Below, one piece after another: positions 8,753-17,470 of a stretch of DNA of 64,000 bases. The notes below the pieces were generated by a model. It was not told the origin of the DNA and ran no database searches. It worked only from the letters and a program-made list of their open reading frames with translations. A program made the position numbers and the translations under genes. Position 1 is the first letter of the stretch, and each line of letters starts with the position of its first letter. This stretch comes from Fimbriimonadaceae bacterium. Lineage in GTDB: Bacteria; Armatimonadota; Fimbriimonadia; Fimbriimonadales; Fimbriimonadaceae. The stretch lies in NCBI GenBank assembly GCA_020847855.1, contig JADLBH010000038.1:1-64000 (forward strand). The letters are read 5' to 3'.

Positions 8753-11002
8753 ATGAGTCTAGGGGGGAGCCTTTCGGGGGTCAGCTTTTCGGGCCTGGGG
8801 TCTGGGATTGACACCCAGTCCATCGTGAGCCAGTTGATGCAAGTGGAGTCCATCCCCTTGCGCAGGCTTCAGGCGCGTCGGCAGGAGATCGAGGCGCGCG
8901 AGCTGCTCTACAGCGGTCTTCGCGACCGGGTGAGCGCCTTTAGGGACGCTGTGAACTCCCTCCAGCAAACCTCGGTGTATCAGAAGATCAAGGCGTCCAG
9001 TTCCGATATCGCAGTCGCGACCGTGAGCGCGGACGCGACCGCCTCGGCTGGGGGCTTCACGCTCGCCGTCTCTAAGCTCGCCCAGGGCGAGAAGTTCGTC
9101 TCGACCGCGTTCGCCTCGGCCTCGGACGCGCTCGGCCTTACGGGCTCCTTCCTCGTAAATGGGAAGAAGGTGGATGTCACCGCGGACGAGAACCTGCAGC
9201 AGATCGCAGGCAAGATCAACCGCGCGGGTGCGCAAGTCTCGGCCACGGTGGTGAACGGCGGACCGAACCAAGTGGTGTTGTCCATCTCAGGCTCGCAGAC
9301 CGGTGCGGGATCCAAGGTCTCCTTCGCTCCAGTGAGCGGCTCCGTGCTCCCTTCGCTGGGTTTGTTTGGGGCGGGTTTGGAGGCGAGGCACGCTTCGGCA
9401 CCGAGCACGGCCCGCGGGCTCGGGCTCACGAGCAAGACCGCCCCTTTAGGCACGCTGATCGGTTCGAGCGCGGCAGGCAACCTGACGATATCCGGACAGG
9501 ATGTCGCAGTGGACTTCGCCGTGGACAGTCTGGAGACGATCGCGTCGAAGATCAATGCCGGCGGTACCGGAGTCACGGCGTCCGTCGTGGAGGTGACGAA
9601 CGGTTCGGCCAAGAGCTACCACCTGGAAGTCGCGGGCGCGGCGGTTCCTTCTGGCCTGACGGACGGCGACTCGCTTTGGCAGCAGCTCGGGGTGTTGCGT
9701 GCAACCCCGCTTGATATACGGCAGCAGTCCCAGGACGCCGAGTTCACGGTGGACGGAATCGCCCAACGGAGTGCGACCAACACCGTGACCGGCGTTGTCC
9801 AGGGTGTAACGCTGACGCTCCTTGCTGCCGATGTAGCCACTCCGAAGACCACCCAAATCGGCCTGGAAAGGGACACGGCGGCGGTGAAAGACGAACTCAA
9901 GAAGCTTGTGGACGCCTACAACGGGGTTACGACCTTCATACAAGAGAACAGCTCGTTCGATTCCGACACCTTTGAGAGCGGACCCCTCTTTGGGGACAGC
10001 GTCGCACGCCAGGTCGAGCAGAACCTGTTCCAAACCTTCTCGTTGCAAGGAAGCGGGGTCGGCCTGGGGAACCTTGCTTCCTTAGGTCTTTCCCTCGGGA
10101 GTTCTGGAACCATGGAACTGAACGAGGCAGCGTTGGACACCGCGCTCTCGACCGATCCCGACGCGATTCGCCGCACGATGTCGGTGGACGGGAGCACGAC
10201 GGGTGCGAACCTGAGCTTCTTGGGAGCGACCGCCCGCTCCCGCACCAGTGCGAGCGGGTATGTCGTGAACGTGACCCAGGCTGCCACGAAAGCGGCCATG
10301 CTCGCAGCCTCGCAAGCCACTCTGCCCTGGTCGGCCACGGAAAAGCTCACGTTCAGTGGGACGGTGTTCGGCAACAGCCCAATCGAGGTCACGATCGGAG
10401 CGGGGTCGAGCCTTGCCCAAGTGGTGAGTCAGCTCAACTCTGACACTCGGCTGGCCGGACGGGTGGTCGCCTCCGTGGAGGGGGGGGCGCTCCGATTGGA
10501 CTCTGCCCGGTTCGGCACGCCGGGCGATTTCACCGCAGTGAGCGACCTGGATCCTGCCGCTGACAACTCCGGGCTGGGCAAGACGGGGGGAAACTACACT
10601 GCCGCGCTCGATATTGTCGGCACCATCAACGGTGAGACCGCAGACGGCATCGGCCAGCTTTTGACCGGTAAGAAGGGGAACCTCACTACGGAAGGGGTTC
10701 AGCTCCTGTACAGTGGATCGGCGACCGGGGACGTGGGCACGGTGAGCTTCACGGTCGGCTGGGCCACGAGGGCCGTGGATGCGCTCCTCGCGCTCACCGA
10801 CCCCGTGAACGGCTTGATGGAAGCGACGGACCAGCGGCTGGAGGACCAACTCGAGGACACAGACCGGGACATCGCGAGCATGGAGGCGAGGCTGACGATT
10901 CGGCAGGAGACCTTGCGAAGGCGCTTCCTTGCGATGGAACAGGCGATGAGCGCGATGCAACGGCAGTCCGCGGGCCTGCAGCAGTTTGGGTCCCAGCCTT
11001 AG
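8753..11002 (+). CDS. fliD: Flagellar hook-associated protein 2 (filament cap) FliD
   Basis: The 749-residue protein opens with the FliD_N signature SGLGSGIDTQSIVSQLM and ESIPLRRLQARR, contains several repeated beta-rich hook_IN-type modules (for example LTISGQDVAVD and SLETIASKINAGG), and ends with the FliD_C coiled coil (about residues 680-745) carrying RLEDQLEDTDRDIASMEARL. It caps the growing flagellar filament. The ATG at 8753 has a strong Shine-Dalgarno (AGGGGAG). At about 750 residues it is longer than enterobacterial FliD (about 470) because of extra middle modules. Its last 4 bp overlap the convergent permease gene. Confidence 0.93.
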   Translation: MSLGGSLSGVSFSGLGSGIDTQSIVSQLMQVESIPLRRLQARRQEIEARELLYSGLRDRVSAFRDAVNSLQQTSVYQKIKASSSDIAVATVSADATASAGGFTLAVSKLAQGEKFVSTAFASASDALGLTGSFLVNGKKVDVTADENLQQIAGKINRAGAQVSATVVNGGPNQVVLSISGSQTGAGSKVSFAPVSGSVLPSLGLFGAGLEARHASAPSTARGLGLTSKTAPLGTLIGSSAAGNLTISGQDVAVDFAVDSLETIASKINAGGTGVTASVVEVTNGSAKSYHLEVAGAAVPSGLTDGDSLWQQLGVLRATPLDIRQQSQDAEFTVDGIAQRSATNTVTGVVQGVTLTLLAADVATPKTTQIGLERDTAAVKDELKKLVDAYNGVTTFIQENSSFDSDTFESGPLFGDSVARQVEQNLFQTFSLQGSGVGLGNLASLGLSLGSSGTMELNEAALDTALSTDPDAIRRTMSVDGSTTGANLSFLGATARSRTSASGYVVNVTQAATKAAMLAASQATLPWSATEKLTFSGTVFGNSPIEVTIGAGSSLAQVVSQLNSDTRLAGRVVASVEGGALRLDSARFGTPGDFTAVSDLDPAADNSGLGKTGGNYTAALDIVGTINGETADGIGQLLTGKKGNLTTEGVQLLYSGSATGDVGTVSFTVGWATRAVDALLALTDPVNGLMEATDQRLEDQLEDTDRDIASMEARLTIRQETLRRRFLAMEQAMSAMQRQSAGLQQFGSQP

Positions 11003-12165
11003 GACTTTCTCAAGAGGCGATCGCCTTGGAAGGACCTGGCGACCATCACGAAGAACAGCCCGGCAAGGAAAAGGTGGACCACAGTCGAGGCGATCGCCAT
11101 GCCTGTGTCCGGCCGTCCCAGCAGGGCTTGGCGAATCGAGACCGCAGCTCCCAAGACCGGGGTCCAACCGATCCAGGCCGCGGAGGAGTCGCCTAGGAAC
11201 CCGATGAACTGGCTATAGACGGCAGGCAGGATCACGCCGAAGCTGACGAGCGTGAGGTGGGTCTGCGCCTCTCGCACCGATCGCGACGTTGCCGTGACCG
11301 CCGCCGTCATCGTTGCGCAAAAGGCCGCGAAGGGGAGAAGGGCCACGAGAACGAGCGAGCCCCCGGCGAGGCTCAAGCGCGGTGGCTCTGGGAAGGCTGC
11401 CTTGATCATGGGGAGCCCGGTGTTTCCAAGAACGAGCACGGCAACGAGGGTCGAGATCGCAGCGAGCGATGAGAGCAAGAACAGTGCCGCAATCTTGCCG
11501 ATAGCCAGTTGGATGCGGCTGCCCGGCGAGGCGAGCAGGGTCTCGAGCGTCCCTCTCTCCTTTTCGCCCGTGAAGAGGTCGGTGACCGAACTCATGATGC
11601 CGTAAAAGGCCCACAGCACGATGAGGTAGGGGAGGAGCGTGCCCACGGATGAGGCGCCCAGTCCTGCGGGCCTACGGTCCTCAGTTGCCTGGAAACGATA
11701 GGGGGCGGCTTGAGCCGACACTATGCCCTGTCGGTCGAGGAGCGCGCGCATCGCTTCGCGGTTCGCGGTGTCGAACGCCCGTTCCGTCGAGCGCAGGGCG
11801 ATCTCCGAGAGCGACTCGGCGGGATCGTAGACCGCCTCGGCGTCGGCCCCCCCGCCCGGTGCGGGCCGGATCTGGAGGACAAGGTTGACCTTGCCATCGC
11901 GCAAGAGCTTCACTCCTGCCTCGCGCGACTCGACGCTCTGAAACTTGATCCGGTTCTCGGCCCCGGATTCCTCGGGGACGTGAGACGAGCCGACGAGCGC
12001 GACCAAGACCTTTCGCTCACGGACACTGCTCTCGAGCAAGGAGAACAGCGAGACGAACAGGGTGACGATGAGGATCGGGCCGACGAGGGTGCCCGTAAGG
12101 ACGCGGCGGTCGCGCGCAATCTCTCGGATCTCCTTGGTGGCGACGATCCTCCAAACGCTCCTCAC
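10999..12165 (-). CDS. ABC-2 type transporter permease (NatB-like)
   Basis: The 388-residue membrane protein has one N-terminal transmembrane helix (about residues 24-45, LVGPILIVTLFVSLFSLL), a large extracytoplasmic domain, then five or so helices with the conserved FTGEKERGTLETLLASPGSR coupling segment. This layout matches NatB/YhaP-type exporters. It pairs with the ATPase gene upstream (4-bp GTGA overlap), so the two form one exporter. The substrate cannot be told from sequence; sodium or a peptide are possibilities for this family. Confidence 0.85.
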   Translation of the reverse strand: MRSVWRIVATKEIREIARDRRVLTGTLVGPILIVTLFVSLFSLLESSVRERKVLVALVGSSHVPEESGAENRIKFQSVESREAGVKLLRDGKVNLVLQIRPAPGGGADAEAVYDPAESLSEIALRSTERAFDTANREAMRALLDRQGIVSAQAAPYRFQATEDRRPAGLGASSVGTLLPYLIVLWAFYGIMSSVTDLFTGEKERGTLETLLASPGSRIQLAIGKIAALFLLSSLAAISTLVAVLVLGNTGLPMIKAAFPEPPRLSLAGGSLVLVALLPFAAFCATMTAAVTATSRSVREAQTHLTLVSFGVILPAVYSQFIGFLGDSSAAWIGWTPVLGAAVSIRQALLGRPDTGMAIASTVVHLFLAGLFFVMVARSFQGDRLLRKS

Positions 12166-12911
12166 AGCCTTGCTCCCTTCTCATATCCGACCGCTTCCAA
12201 GAAGGCGGCCTCGAGCGACGGTGCGCCAGATTCGGCGACGAGGCTCGCCGGAGTCGAGGCAGCGCGAACCGTGCCGTCATGGATCACGACAATTTCGTCG
12301 CACAGCCTCTCGATCTCGCTCATCACGTGGCTGCTCACCAGCACGGTCTTGTCCTCGTCCCGGCACTTCTCGATGAACTCTAGTACCCCTTGTGCGGCGA
12401 CCACGTCGAGGCCAGCGGTCGGCTCGTCGAGGAAGACGACGCCCGGATCGTGGATGACGGCCCTGGCGATGTTCGCCCTTTGCTTTTGTCCCGTGGAGAG
12501 CCGGTCCCCCAGGGTGCCGAGGAAGGACTCCAGCCCGAAGCTGGCGGTCACCGACTCGATGCGAACCTGGAGGAAGCGTTCCTCGAGGCCATAGAGCCTG
12601 CCGAAGTACTGCAAGGTTTCCAGGACCGTAAGCCTGCCATAGACCGAGGTCGTCGCGCTGAGGAACCCGATCGCGCCCCGGACCGCCTCGGGCTCGCGAA
12701 CGATGTCCCGCCCCGCGATGACTGCGGTGCCTGAAGTCGGTGGAAGGATGGTGGCGAGGGTTCGGAGAAGCGTCGTCTTGCCTGCGCCGTTCGCGCCTAG
12801 GACTCCGAGCACGGTGCCGGGCCTTGCCTCGAAGCTCACGTCGTCCACGGCCTTCACCGTCCCGCGCTTCGGATCTTGGAAGTGGCGCGTGAGGCGCTGG
12901 ACGGAGACCAT
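12162..12911 (-). CDS. ABC transporter ATP-binding protein (NatA-like)
   Basis: The 249-residue ATPase contains Walker A GANGAGKTTLL, signature LSTGQKQR, Walker B VVFLDEPTAGLD and the H-loop SSHV, all in canonical order. The segment DVVAAQGVLEFIEKC after Walker B resembles NatA-type exporters. The stop codon overlaps the permease start (GTGA), so they are translated together. The gene starts 46 bp after the end of flhA on the same strand, and may be in its transcript, though function is unrelated. Confidence 0.9.
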   Translation of the reverse strand: MVSVQRLTRHFQDPKRGTVKAVDDVSFEARPGTVLGVLGANGAGKTTLLRTLATILPPTSGTAVIAGRDIVREPEAVRGAIGFLSATTSVYGRLTVLETLQYFGRLYGLEERFLQVRIESVTASFGLESFLGTLGDRLSTGQKQRANIARAVIHDPGVVFLDEPTAGLDVVAAQGVLEFIEKCRDEDKTVLVSSHVMSEIERLCDEIVVIHDGTVRAASTPASLVAESGAPSLEAAFLEAVGYEKGARL

Positions 12912-12957
12912 CGAAGGCTACGGTATCACACGAAAGGCTCCGGGCCCGGACCCCAAG

Positions 12958-15024
12958 CTACGCGGCCGATCCGAGCCTTGCTCCGATCTGGCCCAAGATT
13001 TCGACGTCGGCGGTGCTGGCGACCTCGTTGTAGGCGAGAAGCGGAAGCTTGGGCAAGTGACGGTCGAGCATCCTGCGGAGCGGCAATCGGATCGAGACCG
13101 AGCAGAGCAGAACCGGTGACTTGCCCAACGCCTTGGCCTCCTCGACGGCCTGCGTGGCGTCTTGGACGATGACGCCCACGGTCTCGGGATCGAGGGCGAG
13201 GATGGAGCCGGACGCGGACTGTTGGATGCTCTCTTGGATCGCCCTTTCGAGAGCAGGCTCGAGGGTGAGGCAGAAGAGCTTCCGGTCGCTGTCGAGATAT
13301 TGCCTTGTGACCGTTCGCCCCAAGGCGGCACGTACGAGCTCACCAAGCTGATCGGACTCTCCTACTTTAGGAGCGAAGTCCGCGACCGTCTCGAGAATCG
13401 TGGTGAGGTCGCGCACGGGGATTCGTTCTCGCAGGAGGTGTTGGAGGACCTTTTGAAGCTCCCCGAGCGAAACGATGCCGGGAACCGTATCGGTCACTGC
13501 CGCCTCGTCCGTCTGTTTGGCGTTCTCGAGCAGGTCGGCCACGTCTTGCCTGCTCAGGAGGTCGGCGGCATGACCGCGGACGACCTCGCCCAGGTGGGTG
13601 GCGATCATGGCACCTGGCTCGACTACGGTCAATCCGTTCCGCTCGGCTTGGCCGCGCATCTCGGGATCAATCCAAAGCGCGTCGAGCCCGAAGACCGGCT
13701 CCTTGGTGGGGAAGCCAGGGACAAGGTCCGGGTTCGCGGGCTCGCCGATCGCGAGGAGCCTGCTGGCCTCGATCTTGCCCTCCGCAACGCTCTCCCCTCT
13801 GAGCTTGATCACGTAGGCGTCGGTGGGGAGCACCGCATTGTCGCGAATCCTGACGCCCGGCATCACGATCCCCAACTCGAGTGCGATCTGTCTTCGAGTG
13901 GCTGAGACGCGCTGCGGGAGGTCGCCTCCGGTGCGGGCGTCCGCCAGTTTGGTCAGGCCATAGCCGATCTCGATCTCGAGCGGATCCACCGTCACGAGGG
14001 GAAGGATGGAGCCCACGGCACCGGCCGCTTGGTCTTGGGCAAGGGGGGGCTTTTTCTCGCCCGCTGGGGTGGGGGGTTTCTTGCTCGCGGATCGGCCCAA
14101 GGCGAAGATCCCCCCTCCTACCGCCAGGAAGAGCAGGGTAGGGAAGCCTGGGAGGAACCCTAGGCCAGCGAGGGCGATGCCCGTGGTGGTCAGTGCTCGC
14201 GATTGTCCCGCGAGCTGGGCGAAGACAGTCGCACCCATGCCGGTCGTTTGGCCCGCACGAGTCACCAAGAGGCCGCTCGCCGTGCTGACGAGCAGGGCTG
14301 GGATCTGGCTGACCAGGCCCTCTCCCACGCTGAGCATGGCGTAGGTTCCTAGCACGGTCGCGACGTCGCCGTCGCCCCGCATGAAGCCTAGGGCAAAGCC
14401 GCCCACGATGTTCACGACGATGATGAGGATGGCCGCGATCGCATCGCCTTTGACGAACTTCGAAGCACCGTCCATGGCGCCATAGAAGTCGGCCTCCTGC
14501 TTGACATGGAGCCTTCGGCGGCGCGCTTCCTCCTCGTCAATCAAGCCTGCGGCGAGGTCAGCGTCAATCGCCATCTGCTTGCCAGGCATCGCGTCGAGCG
14601 TAAACCTCGCCACGACCTCGGAAACCCTGGTCGCACCGTTCGTGATCACGATGAACTGCACGATCATCAGGATCAAGAATGCGACGAAGCCGACGATGAT
14701 ATTGCCGCCGAGGACGAACTCTCCGAACGTTTGGATCACCGAGCCCGCATGCCCGTGCCCGAGGATGAGCTTGGTCGCGGCCACGCTCAACGCGAGGCGG
14801 AACAGGGTTTGGACGACGAGCAGCGAGGGGAAAACGCTGAACTCGAGCGGGTCCTTCACGTTGACCGTCGTGAGCAAAATGACGATCGCCCCTGCGAACA
14901 TCACCACGAGCCCGGCGTCGAGGACGAACTCTGGCAAGGGCACGACGAGCATGCCGACCATGAGCAAGAGCCCAAGGCCGATGAGGTTGTCGGTCTGGCG
15001 GAAGATTCGAGTGAGCGAATTCAT
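12958..15024 (-). CDS. flhA: Flagellar biosynthesis protein FlhA
   Basis: The 688-residue protein is the export-gate subunit of the flagellar type III secretion system. It has the N-terminal membrane domain (about residues 15-310, eight predicted helices, with VNVKDPLEFSVFPSLL and FILMIVQFIVITNGA), the FHIPEP-region equivalent FTLDAMPGKQMAIDADL, and a C-terminal cytoplasmic domain with AYVIKLRG, GLDALWIDP and the SPVLLCSVSIR segment. Length matches the family. No flhB, fliR or flhF is adjacent, so the flagellar regulon is scattered. Confidence 0.96.
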   Translation of the reverse strand: MNSLTRIFRQTDNLIGLGLLLMVGMLVVPLPEFVLDAGLVVMFAGAIVILLTTVNVKDPLEFSVFPSLLVVQTLFRLALSVAATKLILGHGHAGSVIQTFGEFVLGGNIIVGFVAFLILMIVQFIVITNGATRVSEVVARFTLDAMPGKQMAIDADLAAGLIDEEEARRRRLHVKQEADFYGAMDGASKFVKGDAIAAILIIVVNIVGGFALGFMRGDGDVATVLGTYAMLSVGEGLVSQIPALLVSTASGLLVTRAGQTTGMGATVFAQLAGQSRALTTTGIALAGLGFLPGFPTLLFLAVGGGIFALGRSASKKPPTPAGEKKPPLAQDQAAGAVGSILPLVTVDPLEIEIGYGLTKLADARTGGDLPQRVSATRRQIALELGIVMPGVRIRDNAVLPTDAYVIKLRGESVAEGKIEASRLLAIGEPANPDLVPGFPTKEPVFGLDALWIDPEMRGQAERNGLTVVEPGAMIATHLGEVVRGHAADLLSRQDVADLLENAKQTDEAAVTDTVPGIVSLGELQKVLQHLLRERIPVRDLTTILETVADFAPKVGESDQLGELVRAALGRTVTRQYLDSDRKLFCLTLEPALERAIQESIQQSASGSILALDPETVGVIVQDATQAVEEAKALGKSPVLLCSVSIRLPLRRMLDRHLPKLPLLAYNEVASTADVEILGQIGARLGSAA

Positions 15025-15026
15025 CG

Positions 15027-15044
15027 CTTGGGAGTGGACCCAAG
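15027..15044 (-). promoter_or_regulatory. Small hairpin over the flhA ribosome-binding region
   Basis: CTTGGG and CCCAAG pair across a 6-nt loop, starting 2 nt upstream of the flhA ATG. The region where a Shine-Dalgarno would lie is inside the stem and contains no purine-rich motif. It may limit flhA translation. A 6-bp stem can arise by chance, so confidence is low. Confidence 0.3.
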
Positions 15045-15099
15045 GGAGAGATCGGTCGAATTGGTCGGTTTTCTAGGGTCGCTGGTAGCCTTGCCGAAT

Positions 15100-16005
15100 A
15101 TGATTTCCGAGCTTCGGGTCACCGTGTTGGGCTATGGCAACCAAGGCCGAGCCCACGCCTTGAACCTTCGAGAGAGCGGGGTTCGCGTCACGGTCGGCGC
15201 CCGGCAAGGCAAGGGCTTCGAGCTTGCGGTGGAGGATGGCTTTGAGCCGACCGGTCTTGGGGAGGCGGTCCGGGAGGCGAATCTTGTCGCGCTCTGCCTG
15301 CCCGACGAGGTGATGGGGGCCTTGTGGAAATCCGTGATCGAACCCAATCTTGCCGAGGATGCCGCTGTGCTATTCGCCCATGGCTTTTGCATCGTTTTCG
15401 GGCAGATCGTCCCTGGGGACTCCCATCCCGTCCTGCTGGTCTCACCAGTGGGTCCGGGCACGGCGGTGCGGGAGCGGTTCGGGTTGGGCGGCGTGCCGGC
15501 GTTCGTTTCCTCGCGGGAGCCTGGCGACCTGGAGCTGGCACACGAGTATGCGGCCGCGATCGGCTGCGAACGGAGGATCGAGACCACGTTCCTAGCGGAG
15601 ACGGTGTGCGACCTTTTTGGCGAGCAGACGGTTCTGTGCGGCGGCATGCCATGGCTCGCTCGGGCCGCTTGGGAAACTCTGGTCGAGGCGGGATATCCGG
15701 CAGAGGTCGCCTATCTTGAGTGCGTCGCGCAAGTGCGGCTGCTGGCAGAGCTGATGGAGAAGCGCGGAATCGCCGGGATGCTGGAGGCGGTCTCGGGCAC
15801 GGCCGAGTTTGGGGCTTATGAAGCGGGGCCGGACCTCGTGGACGAGCATGTCCGCTCGCGGCTTCGCCAACGGCTCCAACGGATCGAGAGTGGGGAGTTT
15901 GCGCAAGACTGGCTCCAGGATGCTTCGAGCGGGGCGACCAAGCTCCTCCGCCAGCGCCTCGAAGCGGCCTCGCACCCGGTCGAGCAGGCCAGGCACACAG
16001 GGTAG
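15100..16005 (+). CDS. Ketol-acid reductoisomerase-like protein with altered active site
   Basis: The 301-residue protein aligns along its length with class I IlvC: the NADPH-binding start VLGYGNQGRAHALNLRESG, AHGFCIVFGQI, LFGEQTVLCGG and a C-terminal knotted helical domain. Conserved residues include His94, Asp171, Glu175, Glu207 and Ser232. However the catalytic Lys of the KGPG motif is Val117 (SPVGPG), and the second C-terminal metal ligand Glu is Gln211. The usual N-terminal 15 residues are also missing. It may not catalyse the branched-chain amino-acid step. No other ilv gene is nearby. The ATG at 15100 is the only sensible start. Confidence 0.8.
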   Translation: MISELRVTVLGYGNQGRAHALNLRESGVRVTVGARQGKGFELAVEDGFEPTGLGEAVREANLVALCLPDEVMGALWKSVIEPNLAEDAAVLFAHGFCIVFGQIVPGDSHPVLLVSPVGPGTAVRERFGLGGVPAFVSSREPGDLELAHEYAAAIGCERRIETTFLAETVCDLFGEQTVLCGGMPWLARAAWETLVEAGYPAEVAYLECVAQVRLLAELMEKRGIAGMLEAVSGTAEFGAYEAGPDLVDEHVRSRLRQRLQRIESGEFAQDWLQDASSGATKLLRQRLEAASHPVEQARHTG

Positions 16006-16043
16006 GCGAAACGCAGCGCGATCCAACTCGTCCCTCTTCTGGG

Positions 16044-17438
16044 ATGAAGCGTGTCAGGAACGTGTTGATCGCGACTCTGGGTGCGGCGGCGACGGTGTCG
16101 GTCGTGGCTGCCCAGGATAAGTTCGCAGGCTTCGTTGACGTTGGGTCGAACTTCCGTTTCGAAGAGGTTGTGCGCCGCTGTGCAGACATGGTTAGTGCCT
16201 CGGACGCCCAACGATATGTACAACGAAGCGGCCTCAACTTGATGAATCTCACGTGGGAGGACACAGGTCGGTACAAAGGGTCCTCGGTAGGGCCCAACAT
16301 CAGCGACATGACGATCCAAGTGCGGGTCGCAGGGGGGCGCTCCCCACGCACGTATCTCATGCCCGTGATCCGGCACCCGAACTTCTCCGACTTGACGGGC
16401 GACGTGGACCCTCGTTCCCTGGGAATCTTGGTGGGCAACGAGCACGGCGAGCCCCTCAAGCGAGTCTCGTTGACCGCCTTCCTCGCCGATCCCGGCCGGT
16501 ACATGTCGGACCCTGCGAGTTGGAAGGGCAGGCCAAGATCTCTTCTCGCCGAGCGGGACAGTAAGGTCCTCGTGAGCGCGCAAGCTTGCTTCCTGCCGGT
16601 CCCGGGTGGGGAGAAGGCCGAGTTCAACCCGGTACTCTTCAACTATCAATCGCAACCCGGCGATCCGGCAGTGCTGACCATCTTGGCAACCCGAGAGGGA
16701 ACGAGCATGACCGTCATTGACAATCAGCGGGACACGGTGGACACGGGTTGGAACTGGGGCCAGCGCCTCTTCTTCAACGATGATGGGAAGCGGGCAAGTC
16801 TCACCGGAGAACGACTGTCCGATTACAAGGCTCGCGGAGGCGACCCGATCCGAGAAGGTGGTGTTGCCGTCCCGGAGGCGCAGTTGAACATGGTGATGCT
16901 CATCCAAGTCCCGCTCAAGCAACGGAGCACGTTTCGGTACTCCGCCGCAACCCCCGCTGCAGAAGCGGCCGACGCCGCTTCCGCGAAGATGAAGGGGGGA
17001 GCCGGGGGAAGGGCCAATGAGAACGCGGTCATCGGGCACGGAGAGTGGGAGGGCCCGTTTGTGGAGATGGCCGGGAACGAGATCGAGCGCGACCCGCGCT
17101 TCCCCATCCGCGTAACGGTGCAGTTCTATAAGGCGACTGAGACTGGACAGGTATCTCCTGGTGAAGTTGCACAGATCAAGAAGGACATTGATCTGGTCTA
17201 CGCCTCAGCGAGCGCGGTGGGAAGCCTGGTCACCGGGGGGCGGACGGGCCGCGTCACCGAGTATGACGGCATCAAAGTGCAACCGGCGGAGTGGTGGAGC
17301 GACTTCTGGGGGCGATATGAGTTGTATAGTGGCACCCAGCGAGACGTGGCCGTGAACCGATTGCGCAAGCTCATCGGTACGAACTACATGGATCGGCCGG
17401 TCTGCGAGCTCTACCTCCGCGATCTGTTGCGCCCGTAG
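16044..17438 (+). CDS. Secreted protein of unknown function
   Basis: The 464-residue protein has a clear signal peptide (VLIATLGAAATVSVVAAQ). The body is mixed alpha/beta without a motif I recognise; it contains an Ala/Gly-rich low-complexity linker (about residues 302-325, PAAEAADAASAKMKGG) and a C-terminal region with NRLRKLIGTNYMDR. No membrane helix follows the leader. It starts 38 bp after the IlvC-like gene and is followed 32 bp later by an M28 peptidase, which also begins with a hydrophobic leader. Confidence 0.65.
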   Translation: MKRVRNVLIATLGAAATVSVVAAQDKFAGFVDVGSNFRFEEVVRRCADMVSASDAQRYVQRSGLNLMNLTWEDTGRYKGSSVGPNISDMTIQVRVAGGRSPRTYLMPVIRHPNFSDLTGDVDPRSLGILVGNEHGEPLKRVSLTAFLADPGRYMSDPASWKGRPRSLLAERDSKVLVSAQACFLPVPGGEKAEFNPVLFNYQSQPGDPAVLTILATREGTSMTVIDNQRDTVDTGWNWGQRLFFNDDGKRASLTGERLSDYKARGGDPIREGGVAVPEAQLNMVMLIQVPLKQRSTFRYSAATPAAEAADAASAKMKGGAGGRANENAVIGHGEWEGPFVEMAGNEIERDPRFPIRVTVQFYKATETGQVSPGEVAQIKKDIDLVYASASAVGSLVTGGRTGRVTEYDGIKVQPAEWWSDFWGRYELYSGTQRDVAVNRLRKLIGTNYMDRPVCELYLRDLLRP

Positions 17439-17470
17439 CCCTGAGAGGGCCGAGTGGTGTAGGCTGAGGC

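Noticed and set aside
14506-15099. A 198-codon N-terminal extension of the IlvC-like gene
   Set aside because: It is antisense to the flhA membrane domain and carries no IlvC similarity. The family start corresponds to ATG 15100.
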